Source: an uncultured Granulosicoccaceae bacterium (GTDB lineage Bacteria; Pseudomonadota; Gammaproteobacteria; Granulosicoccales; Granulosicoccaceae). Taken from it: a stretch of 40,833 nucleotides of DNA. The notes beneath the pieces are model-generated. The model was given only the letters and a program-made list of their open reading frames with translations, made no database searches and was not told where the DNA came from. Below are positions 1 to 7,213 of the stretch, in pieces; the stretch's first letter is position 1; each line of letters starts with the position of its first letter. The translations under genes were made by a program, and so were the position numbers. The stretch spans positions 1 through 40,833 of the forward strand of contig CALGJU010000213.1 in the NCBI GenBank assembly GCA_937928685.1. Direction: 5' to 3'.

Positions 1-42
1 GAACTGTACGACGCTGTCGGAATCAAGCCGATGTGGCAATAG
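1..42 (+). CDS. 3' end of an upstream gene (partial)
   Basis: Frame 1 is open from the first base to a TAG at 40-42 and encodes the last 13 residues, ELYDAVGIKPMWQ. The fragment is too short to assign to a family. In pseudomonads polA often lies beside engB, but this tail does not look like the end of DNA polymerase I. A start codon for the next gene follows about 90 bases later on the same strand. Confidence 0.4.
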   Translation, partial: ELYDAVGIKPMWQ

Positions 43-130
43 CTGAGAGAATGACAAATGTGCATTGCGTAACCGTAGTGCACTGAAATACCGCTATATA
101 AATACTACCAGTACAACGCAAGAGATCACT

Positions 131-1612
131 ATGGGATCAGACAGCCGCACCGCAACGGCCAAGTCTACGAAGCCTCGCCCGAAATGGCGCGATAGGCATC
201 TTAGCCAGTTGAATAATGATCAACTTCAAGAAGTGGGGGCTCATCGAGGCGACATAGTCGCGGTCGTAGGGGTTGAGAAAAACTCCGCAGCCTACTCTGA
301 TGAAACGCCTGTGGCACGGGACGAAGTGCCGCAGAGACAAGCAGGCCCTGATCGAGCGCGGCGAGCGCAAATCGATGATCGTCATTACCGCCGCGAATCA
401 GAGCGTGAACATCCACAGGAGATTAACCCACGACGTGATAGTCGCCCTGATAGCAGGCGCGAACGCTATGAGAATGATCGAAGGCAGGAATCGACACGTC
501 GAAAAGGCGCCGAATCAGTGCAAAGAGACAACAGGTCTCAGCGCAGTCAGCAGGATGCACATAGATCTTCACCTCGTGAACAGGGTAGTGAGGGGCCTCG
601 GGATGAATATGAGGCTCGTCAGCGACGCACCGGCCAGCAGCAATACAACACACGTGATCAAGAGCGGCATCAAGACGCACAGTACAGCGCTGATCGCAAT
701 CCGGCTGGCCAAAAGGTCGATGTTCGTGAGGACCGCAAAGGTGCGTTTGCGAAGTTACTGAGCTTTAAACTCGAAGGGCCGATGAAGTACGGCCTGATCG
801 TGCTTGCCATAGTGGCGATGATCACGGTGTCTTTTATGAAGCCAATTGATCACTCGAGCCAGTCACAGTTAGACAGCGCTTTGACTCGTGCGATGGTCGG
901 GTTCGGTTTGGCGCGTACGCTCAATGGAGTTATTTCGGTGGCGCAAGGAACGGAATTTGCCGTTCAGCCTGCGGGTGTCGGAGTCAATTTCTCACCCGGT
1001 GAAATTCTTGATCCTATTAATGATTTAGTTGAAAGATTTTCATGGGTCATGTTACTCGCCACCAGTTCGCTCGGCATTCAAAAGATATTGCTTGAAGTCA
1101 GTAGCTGGGCTGGAATCAGTATGTTGCTTGCGGGGGCTGGATTGTTTTTTCTGCTCACGCGTATTCGCAACAGTGCAGTCTCATCTATGGCAGATGTGGC
1201 GGGTAAGCTGCTGTTATTGATGCTATTGGTTCGATTTCTCATTCCACTTGGGTCACTGGCGAACGACTGGGTGTACAAGCAGTTTCTGCAACCGCACTTT
1301 GAACAATCGTCGCAACAGCTTGAGATAGCCAGTGAACGTATTAGAGAAATCAGCACCCGCCAAACCGAGGAAGATAAACCTGGCGGCTCATTAAAAGAAC
1401 GTGCAAAAAACCTGTACAACTCAATGACATCAAAATTTGATTTTGACGGCATGTTGAATGACTACAAAAACTCAGCTGAGAATGTCAGTGAACATGCAGT
1501 GAATTTAATTGTTGTCTTTTTACTGCAGACTATCGTCTTTCCGCTGTTGTTTTTGTATCTGATATATCGGCTGTTCAGGTCTTTGCTGCTGCCGCGCAGG
1601 CACTATGCATAA
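131..1612 (+). CDS. Membrane protein with long Arg/Gln-rich disordered N-terminus
   Basis: A 493-residue protein I do not recognise. Residues 40-210 are very rich in Arg, Gln, Asp and Glu with hardly any hydrophobics, so this part is probably disordered and cytoplasmic. The first membrane segment is near residues 217-236. Further hydrophobic segments lie near 305-345 and 357-377, and the last near 457-482, ending in a basic tail. The charged stretch between the last two (about 390-450) looks like a soluble helical loop. The frame is open back to a TTG at 65, but the ATG at 131 has AGAGA upstream at a normal distance and is the better start. The membrane half resembles conserved hypothetical membrane proteins of other gammaproteobacteria. 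Its role is unknown. Confidence 0.75.
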   Translation: MGSDSRTATAKSTKPRPKWRDRHLSQLNNDQLQEVGAHRGDIVAVVGVEKNSAAYSDETPVARDEVPQRQAGPDRARRAQIDDRHYRRESEREHPQEINPRRDSRPDSRRERYENDRRQESTRRKGAESVQRDNRSQRSQQDAHRSSPREQGSEGPRDEYEARQRRTGQQQYNTRDQERHQDAQYSADRNPAGQKVDVREDRKGAFAKLLSFKLEGPMKYGLIVLAIVAMITVSFMKPIDHSSQSQLDSALTRAMVGFGLARTLNGVISVAQGTEFAVQPAGVGVNFSPGEILDPINDLVERFSWVMLLATSSLGIQKILLEVSSWAGISMLLAGAGLFFLLTRIRNSAVSSMADVAGKLLLLMLLVRFLIPLGSLANDWVYKQFLQPHFEQSSQQLEIASERIREISTRQTEEDKPGGSLKERAKNLYNSMTSKFDFDGMLNDYKNSAENVSEHAVNLIVVFLLQTIVFPLLFLYLIYRLFRSLLLPRRHYA

Positions 1613-1664
1613 GGTGCTGCCTCAGATGCGTTTTTGAGGTGTAAGAATGATAAAGTCGAGCGCA

Positions 1665-2309
1665 CTAGTCGCTCGCAGGCTCGTCAGAGTTGCTGCGTTG
1701 AGAGAATTTCGCATCGGGCAAATACATGTCCAGCAACTCATGCGCTTCCTCGACACCGGTTTTCTTCAGTGCTGAAAATAGCTGCAGCGTACACTCAACA
1801 CCGTGATCCTCAAGCGCTTTGCTTGTTTTCATCAGGGCTTGTTTGGCAGCACTGTTGCCGAGCTTGTCACTCTTGGTGAGCAGGCAGTGCAAAGCGGCAT
1901 CGCCCTGCATGACGGAGTCAATCAATTGCCAGTCATAGTCGGACAGAGCGTGGCGAATATCCATGACCACCACCAGGCAGCGTAATGAGTCACGGGTCCG
2001 CAGGTAGTCGCCGAGGGTGGCCTTCCAGTGTTTGATTTGAGACTTCGATACTTTGGCGTAGCCGTACCCCGGAAGATCGACCAGATAATTGCCCGCGGTG
2101 ACCTCAAAGTGATTGATCAACTGCGTGCGACCGGGCGTTTTACTGGTGCGAGCGAGCTTTTTGTTGCGTGTAATGGTGTTGATGGCACTGGATTTGCCCG
2201 CATTGGAACGACCGGCGAAAGCCACTTCGGCGACGCTGTCTTTGGGTAACTGCCCTAGGGTATGGGCGCTCGTAGTGAATTCGGTATTGAAATATATAGT
2301 GTTGATCAT
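1665..2309 (-). CDS. engB: Ribosome biogenesis GTP-binding protein EngB/YihA
   Basis: A 214-residue TRAFAC GTPase needed for late assembly of the large ribosomal subunit. The G1 loop GRSNAGKSS lies near residues 33-41. The switch region has TPGRTQ, G3 is DLPGYG, G4 is TKSDKL and G5 is SALK. These motifs, the length and the N-terminal strand before G1 fit YihA exactly. It is divergent from cytochrome c4 and dsbA, the same neighbourhood as in Pseudomonas. The C-terminal 15 residues are Ser/Asp-rich and variable in this family. The start is the ATG at 2307-2309; no good Shine-Dalgarno sequence is visible. Confidence 0.95.
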   Translation of the reverse strand: MINTIYFNTEFTTSAHTLGQLPKDSVAEVAFAGRSNAGKSSAINTITRNKKLARTSKTPGRTQLINHFEVTAGNYLVDLPGYGYAKVSKSQIKHWKATLGDYLRTRDSLRCLVVVMDIRHALSDYDWQLIDSVMQGDAALHCLLTKSDKLGNSAAKQALMKTSKALEDHGVECTLQLFSALKKTGVEEAHELLDMYLPDAKFSQRSNSDEPASD

Positions 2310-2448
2310 GTTTAGCTGGCCATTACAGTATTGGTGAGCCTATAGAGGCTCGGAATCATTGACCAGTATTTGTTACAATTGCGTCCAGATTTTAGCTGGC
2401 GTTTCGTTCCGGAACGCATTTCCGATTGCAAATAATTCAGGTGTGATG

Positions 2449-3120
2449 ATGCGTAAATCATTATTCGTTTTGTCTTTGTGTGCCGCTGTCGCGAGCACCA
2501 TCGTATCCCCGTCACTGCTCGCCAGTGAATCGAGCAGCAAACCGGCCCAGGCCGTGGAGCTCAAGCCTACCATTGCAAGTGGTGATGCAGCGGCTGGAAA
2601 GTCCTCATCGGCTGTTTGTGCCGGTTGTCATGGAGTAAATGGTGTTGCTGCTATTGCCGAATATCCCAGTCTGGCGGGGCAGGGTGCACCCTACCTGGTG
2701 AAGCAGTTAATGGAGTTTAAATCAGGTGTACGTCAAAACGCGATCATGGCGGGTATGGTAGCGAATCTATCTGAGCAGGATATGCAAAACCTGGCAGCGT
2801 TTTATGCCGAAATGCCGGCGCCCGAAGCTGAATCAGCTAACGAGAATCTGGCGGCCGGCAGGCAAATTTACCAGGGAGGCATTACTTCTATTAGCGTTCC
2901 TGCCTGTATGGGGTGCCATGCACCTGACGGGGCAGGAAACGATAGCGCCAAGTTTCCGCGTCTTGGTGGGCAAAATGCCGGTTACGTCATAGCCGCATTG
3001 CAGAGCTTTCGCTCTGGCGCTCGAGCTAATGATCCGGGTTCAATGATGCAAATGGTGGCAAAGCGTTTGTCTGATGCCGAGATTCAAGCGGTCGCTAATT
3101 ATGTGCAAGGGCTGCACTAG
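2449..3120 (+). CDS. Dihaem cytochrome c4
   Basis: A 223-residue periplasmic electron carrier of the cytochrome c4 family, typically feeding electrons from the bc1 complex to terminal oxidases. A Sec signal peptide covers about residues 1-25 (MRKSLFVLSLC onward). There are two tandem class I haem domains with CAGCH near residue 57 and CMGCH near residue 152. Each is followed by a Met-containing segment for the axial ligand (MAGMVANLS and MMQMVAKRL). The repeat of FKSGVRQN and FRSGARAND confirms the domain duplication. Two ATGs lie together at 2446 and 2449; CAGG at 2438-2441 gives the second the better spacing. The frame is open further upstream, but those residues do not look like a signal peptide. 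Confidence 0.93.
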   Translation: MRKSLFVLSLCAAVASTIVSPSLLASESSSKPAQAVELKPTIASGDAAAGKSSSAVCAGCHGVNGVAAIAEYPSLAGQGAPYLVKQLMEFKSGVRQNAIMAGMVANLSEQDMQNLAAFYAEMPAPEAESANENLAAGRQIYQGGITSISVPACMGCHAPDGAGNDSAKFPRLGGQNAGYVIAALQSFRSGARANDPGSMMQMVAKRLSDAEIQAVANYVQGLH

Positions 3121-3135
3121 CCTGTAGTTCGGTGG

Positions 3136-3153
3136 TCGGCGCTGAGGCGCCGA
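3136..3153 (+). terminator. Hairpin between cytochrome c4 and dsbA
   Basis: A perfect 7-bp stem (TCGGCGC / GCGCCGA) with a TGAG loop starts 16 bases after the cytochrome c4 stop. No T-run follows, so it may be a weak terminator or an mRNA-stabilising hairpin that uncouples the two genes, not a clear intrinsic terminator. Confidence 0.35.
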
Positions 3154-3247
3154 ATCGCCCACTTTATTGCCTTGCTTAGCGCTTGGGTAAGGGCCGGTTC
3201 AGGGCTTGCTTGAGATACTTTACTAAATTAACTGATATGGAAAATTA

Positions 3248-3859
3248 ATGAGAGCACTTTCCGGAGTTTTATTAGCGGGCTTGATTGCCTGTTTTTCTGC
3301 GACTGCCAATGCGCAAACGGGTTATGAGTTGTTAAAGACCCCTCAACAAACGGCAAACCCTGAAAAAATAGAGGTGCTGGAATTTTTTTGGTACGGCTGC
3401 CCGCATTGCTTCCAGTTTGAGCCGCATATTGTCGACTGGAAGAAAACCAAACCAGATAACGTAGAGTTTATCAGTGTGGCTCCGCCGTTGAATCCGGCAT
3501 GGAAGGTTCATTCACAAGCGTTTTACGCGGCTCAGGTACTGGGTGTGCTTGATCAGTTTCATGAGCCAATGTTCAACGCCATTCATGTCGATAAAAACCC
3601 CATGCGTAAGCCGAAAGATGTCATGAAGCTGGTTGACTCGCTCGGTCTTGACGGTGAGAAATTCGGCAAGACGATGAAGTCATTTAACGTAGATGCCAAG
3701 ATCAGGCAATCATTGCAGCAGGCGCGTGACGCTGGTATTTCAGCCGTGCCGACAGTGATCATCAATGGTAAGTATCGTACTAGCGGTTCAGTGGCGGGAT
3801 CTTATCCCAACCTGATCAAAGTACTGAATGAGTTAATTGTAAAAGAGACTGCCGGTTAG
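3248..3859 (+). CDS. dsbA: Periplasmic thiol:disulfide interchange protein DsbA
   Basis: A 203-residue oxidase that introduces disulfides into exported proteins and is reoxidised by DsbB in the membrane. A signal peptide ends near residue 22 (ATANA-QT). The active site CPHC is at residues 51-54 inside FFWYGCPHC. The cis-proline loop AVPT has its Pro at 168. The helical insert between them and the overall length match DsbA. It lies downstream of cytochrome c4 with a 127-base gap. The start ATG follows an A-rich leader with only GGAAA as a possible ribosome site. The gene ends before two strong terminators. Confidence 0.95.
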   Translation: MRALSGVLLAGLIACFSATANAQTGYELLKTPQQTANPEKIEVLEFFWYGCPHCFQFEPHIVDWKKTKPDNVEFISVAPPLNPAWKVHSQAFYAAQVLGVLDQFHEPMFNAIHVDKNPMRKPKDVMKLVDSLGLDGEKFGKTMKSFNVDAKIRQSLQQARDAGISAVPTVIINGKYRTSGSVAGSYPNLIKVLNELIVKETAG

Positions 3860-3869
3860 GAGCTCGGAC

Positions 3870-3903
3870 AAGCCGGGTGAAAGAAATTCCGGCTTGGTTT
3901 TTT
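3870..3903 (+). terminator. Rho-independent terminator of dsbA
   Basis: The stem AAGCCGG / CCGGCTT (3870-3876 with 3889-3895) has a 12-base loop, followed by GG and a six-T run at 3898-3903. It starts 11 bases after the dsbA stop. Confidence 0.85.
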
Positions 3904-3920
3904 ATAAAGAAGAGTGTGAA

Positions 3921-3960
3921 AAAAGCCTGACGGTTGCTTGCAACTGTCAGGCTTTTTTTT
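3921..3960. terminator. Second, bidirectional terminator between converging units
   Basis: The stem AAAAGCCTGAC / GTCAGGCTTTT (3921-3931 with 3946-3956) has a 14-base loop. It is flanked by A-rich sequence on the left and a T8 run on the right, so it can work on both strands. It backs up the dsbA terminator and overlaps the stop codon of the minus-strand coiled-coil gene (3959), for which it is probably the terminator. Confidence 0.85.
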
Positions 3961-5152
3961 AAACGCCGAGCTTGTGCTGCAGCTCATCGATGGTTGCACT
4001 CATTATTCCCTTTTCAGCAGATAGCTGTGCTATCTCCCGCCGTAAGCTGGCAATGTCCGGTGGATTAACACCACTGTTCAGCTGACTGCTCAGCGCTGTG
4101 GTTTGTCTCTGCTGGTCTGCCAATCGTGTGCGGTACTGATCTCGTTCGTAGCTAAGCTTGTCAACAGCTGCCTGCAATTCCCGTATATGTTCAGTAGAAC
4201 CCGGCCCGGCGGCACCGACGCGGTTGTTTTGTTGCTCAGTCAGGATGCGTCTGTTTTCATCCTCAAGCTGATCTAACTGCTCGCGCAGATTGATGACCAT
4301 AGGGCGAAGTCTTGATACTTCAAGCTCCAGATCGTTTGATTGAGAGTTCTCTTTACTCAGCGCTTGTGTAACGGCATGTTTTACTCGTTGATCAAAGCCC
4401 GCCTGTTCCTGTTCGAGCCTGACCGACCACTGACGATAGTCTTCGCGCTCACGCTCAAGGCTGTCGAGCTTATGTTTCAGATTGTGCAGCTCAGATTGTG
4501 CGTCTTCGCGTTCTCGGGCTTCAATCGAAATACGTTTGCGCAAGTCTGCGTTTTCACGGTCAGAAGCACGCAGTTCAACTACCTCACTTTGCAGAGCTAT
4601 GTAGTCGGCATTGCTCTCAACTGATTGCAGGCTTTGCATGTGGTTCTTGCTGTCTGCCAGCTGCATAGACAGTTGTTGTGCAATTCTGTCTTTTTCATCC
4701 GAAGATGACTTAAGTGCTTTGGTGAGGTTTTGCAGTTTGTGGTTTTTAGCCCGTTCATCGGCTAACAGCTGCTGTGCAGATTCTATTTCTGAGCGCGACT
4801 GGTTTACCTGACCACTGAGTTGTCGATGCTGTGACTTGTTGCGCTCAACATCTTCCCTGTTCTGGTCAATCTTTGCATTCAGTGCAGCAATTTTTGTTTT
4901 TAAATTGTTGTTCTCATCGTCAAGCGACTGGTTGGACTTTTTAAACCGTGCGATGACGCGCGAGTGCTCTTCTTCTGTGTCTGAAAGTGTTCTGCGCCAC
5001 TCGCGCTCTACTCGACGGGTGCCTTTTTGTTGCCCCAGTTTTCCAATAGCCCACCCAATCAGTAAACCTACTAACGCAGCCAGTGCAAGAAACACTAACA
5101 TCTTTGTTACCAGGTACATCATAGACGGACTCAATGATGATAAGAATGACAT
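3959..5152 (-). CDS. Membrane-anchored long coiled-coil protein
   Basis: A 397-residue protein of unknown function. One transmembrane segment spans about residues 14-37 (MYLVTKMLVFLALAALVG), followed by the basic RRVEREWRR. From about residue 50 to the end it is nearly all predicted coiled coil: Glu, Gln, Arg, Asp and Leu heptads such as LDSLEREREDYRQW. Two less charged breaks lie near residues 310-320 and 355-365. By charge, the coiled coil should be on the cytoplasmic side. It is the second gene of a unit, 15 bases after the BON/OmpA gene, with GGAG in front of its ATG. The pairing suggests a link between a cytoplasmic rod and a peptidoglycan-anchored partner. That is inference; I cannot name the family. 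Confidence 0.8.
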   Translation of the reverse strand: MSFLSSLSPSMMYLVTKMLVFLALAALVGLLIGWAIGKLGQQKGTRRVEREWRRTLSDTEEEHSRVIARFKKSNQSLDDENNNLKTKIAALNAKIDQNREDVERNKSQHRQLSGQVNQSRSEIESAQQLLADERAKNHKLQNLTKALKSSSDEKDRIAQQLSMQLADSKNHMQSLQSVESNADYIALQSEVVELRASDRENADLRKRISIEAREREDAQSELHNLKHKLDSLEREREDYRQWSVRLEQEQAGFDQRVKHAVTQALSKENSQSNDLELEVSRLRPMVINLREQLDQLEDENRRILTEQQNNRVGAAGPGSTEHIRELQAAVDKLSYERDQYRTRLADQQRQTTALSSQLNSGVNPPDIASLRREIAQLSAEKGIMSATIDELQHKLGV

Positions 5153-5167
5153 TTGACCGGGACTCCG

Positions 5168-6811
5168 TTAGAGATTGAATTCAATTCTTCGATTAGCGGC
5201 ACGACCTTCCCTCGTCTCGTTGTCGCTAATCGGTGCAGTTTCTCCATAACCAATCGGGCTTAAGCGATTAGCTGGAACGTTTTGTTCAACCAGGTAGTTG
5301 CGAACGGCGGTTGCGCGTTCTTTACTTAATTTCAAATTTCGTACCGCGTCACCGGAACTATCGGTGTGGCCGGCTATTTCAACGACCAGATCGCTGTAAC
5401 CCATAATCGCAGCTGCGACATCATCCAGCACTTCTTGTGCGCTTGATGTAAGTGTTGTGCTGTTTTTATTGAACACGATATTTTTTGTTGGTAATGCATC
5501 GAGTTCCTGCATGAGTGACTGAGCCAGTAAATCTTCATCACTGTCTGTGATTGAGTTGTTTACCGAAAAGCTATTCAGTACATCAAGCTTATTGCCGGCA
5601 ATTTCTGTTGCAGCTATAGAAAGGTCACGCCCGATGTCCCGGTCGTCAACGACTCCGTTTAATAACATTTGACCGCTACTGATGTTAAGGCCAAAGTCGT
5701 TAACATCGCGTATTTCTGATGTGACAATGAGGGCATCATCGATCCACTCGGCGCTTGCCACGGTGTTGTCTATGGTTAAGTTGTCTGTGTAGCCATCTTG
5801 ACCGAACAGGTTTTTCAAACCGGTGCGTAAGGCGTTGGCTTCGTTGTCATTAGCAACGAATCCGGTCAGCGTAATTTCGCCATTGGTAGACTGTATACCC
5901 ATTGATGCCGGTCGTTTTTTAACAGGTTTGGAGGCGATGTTATCGGCTACCTGTTTATTCTGCACGGGTGTCGCGTCTGGCTTGACGGTTAGATTGTCTA
6001 TAACGCTGAGCTCTGAGCCGAGCAATCGCTCCGCTGTGGAGATTTTTGCCCGACGAATATCCTCGGCCGTCACGGTGCCAGCCAATACAAGGTCAGATCC
6101 AGTGACTTTAACAATTGGATTGGCAATGCCGTCGAGCTGGTCGATCATTGAAAGCATGCCGTCTATCCACGCGGGAGCAGCGCTGCCTTCAAAGCTCGAC
6201 ATATCGTCTTTGACATTGCCCTTGCCAAACTTACCTGCCAGTGCTGTGTTGATTCGTTGGATGGTGGCGTCGTCTGAAACAATGCCCTGTGTGTTTACTG
6301 ATCCGTCATTGACAACAATGGTCAGCGTAGACGGGGCGGCACCTGTCGCGGCATTGTCAATGACCAGTTGCGTGGAAGAGTTTGTGGCAAGCTGACTATT
6401 GGCTGTGTTTGAATTAGCTGTTTTGGTGCTGTTGGTATCATCAGTTTGTGTGAGTGCTAACTGTTCGGCAGATGCACTGGCGATGGCGGTGGCTCCATCG
6501 ATCGTCAGATTGTTTATTACCCGACTCACACCATAGACGGAAGCCGCTGTTTGTTCAGCTTCCACACGAGCAATATCAGAATTGACCACGCCTGACAAAA
6601 ATACATCCTGACCTTCGACAGAAATGTTATCGACGCCAGTGCCTTGAAGGGCTGCTGTCACACTAGTGGTCAGATCTTGCTCGATAACAGGTTTCAGACG
6701 TTGGTAACAGAACATAGTGACGGCGGCGGTTAGCAGGGTACCTAACAGCACTAGCGACAATGTTGTGCCAACGCCTCCCGCGCGCGACGATCCGGATCTA
6801 TTAGTTTGCAT
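5168..6811 (-). CDS. BON-repeat / OmpA-like peptidoglycan-binding protein
   Basis: A 547-residue protein. One N-terminal transmembrane segment spans about residues 15-35 (TLSLVLLGTLLTAAVTM), so it is an inner-membrane anchor and not a cleaved signal. Then come BON-like units: VFLSGVVNSDIARVEAE near residues 60-105, LVLAGTVTAEDIRRAK near 240-285, ITLTGFVANDNEAN near 310-345, and MLLNGVVDDRDIGRD near 385-420. A Ser/Thr/Asn-rich linker covers about 110-150. The C-terminal OmpA domain (about 430-547) has IVFNKNSTTLT, EIAGHTDSSGD and the RRIEF ending, so it should hold diaminopimelate peptidoglycan. BON plus OmpA recalls mycobacterial ArfA. AGAGAAAG precedes the ATG. It is the first gene of a two-gene unit. 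Confidence 0.85.
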   Translation of the reverse strand: MQTNRSGSSRAGGVGTTLSLVLLGTLLTAAVTMFCYQRLKPVIEQDLTTSVTAALQGTGVDNISVEGQDVFLSGVVNSDIARVEAEQTAASVYGVSRVINNLTIDGATAIASASAEQLALTQTDDTNSTKTANSNTANSQLATNSSTQLVIDNAATGAAPSTLTIVVNDGSVNTQGIVSDDATIQRINTALAGKFGKGNVKDDMSSFEGSAAPAWIDGMLSMIDQLDGIANPIVKVTGSDLVLAGTVTAEDIRRAKISTAERLLGSELSVIDNLTVKPDATPVQNKQVADNIASKPVKKRPASMGIQSTNGEITLTGFVANDNEANALRTGLKNLFGQDGYTDNLTIDNTVASAEWIDDALIVTSEIRDVNDFGLNISSGQMLLNGVVDDRDIGRDLSIAATEIAGNKLDVLNSFSVNNSITDSDEDLLAQSLMQELDALPTKNIVFNKNSTTLTSSAQEVLDDVAAAIMGYSDLVVEIAGHTDSSGDAVRNLKLSKERATAVRNYLVEQNVPANRLSPIGYGETAPISDNETREGRAANRRIEFNL

Positions 6812-7213
6812 TGCTTTCTCTTTTTATTCTTATTCCGGTAGCCAGCCATGCACCGCTCGCGGTTGCGGTGCGACCAGACGGGTCGCCTGGCAGCATGTAA
6901 AGTGGTCCAATTGAATTTTTAGTTATTTTATTACTCAATTGTAGTCTAACCACATCAAACCTCCACGAGACTAGCAAAACTGTGGAATATTGATCCTGAC
7001 CACAACGAAAGTATTTGTGTTTCTGGTGCTATTAGTGGTGCTTGTCTGCTGCGGCGTTGTCCGATTCGAAGTATGGTGGATCTTTGGCCTCACATAAAGA
7101 ACCCTCTAGTGCTTAAAGACGTTAACTGTCAATTCCGCGCCAATGTTTTGACTCAAGCAGGCAGTCCGATAGGCTATTTGCCATGGACAAAATTACCGGA
7201 AGCAGGAGTGGTA
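6812..7213. other. Intergenic region between divergent BON/OmpA and LprI-like genes
   Basis: 402 bases that must hold both promoters. I cannot place a convincing -35/-10 pair. The AT-rich stretch 6911-6945 is the likeliest promoter zone for the minus-strand unit. A possible hydrophobic 35-codon reading frame (6990-7097) is listed separately. A GC-rich segment at 6850-6895 contains short inverted repeats. Confidence 0.5.
6990..7097 (+). CDS. Possible hydrophobic microprotein (TTG start)
   Basis: A TTG-initiated frame of 35 codons encodes a basic-to-hydrophobic segment (KVFVFLVLLVVLVCCGVV) followed by an aromatic tail (RFEVWWIFGLT) and TAA at 7095-7097. It has the form of a single membrane helix, or a signal sequence with a Cys pair. 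GGA lies only three bases upstream, which is poor. It may equally be chance, or a remnant of the neighbouring gene's original N-terminus in another frame. No homology can be claimed. Confidence 0.2.
   Translation: MILTTTKVFVFLVLLVVLVCCGVVRFEVWWIFGLT

Noticed and set aside
273-761. 162-codon plus-strand frame inside the first membrane-protein gene
   Set aside because: It overlaps the Arg/Gln-rich coding part in another frame. Stop codons are scarce there because of composition, and it has no ribosome site or recognisable content.
3861-3876. GCTCGGACAAGCC, similar to the REP-like core at 35711
   Set aside because: Only a partial match, and it is part of the dsbA terminator region. Not counted as another REP copy.
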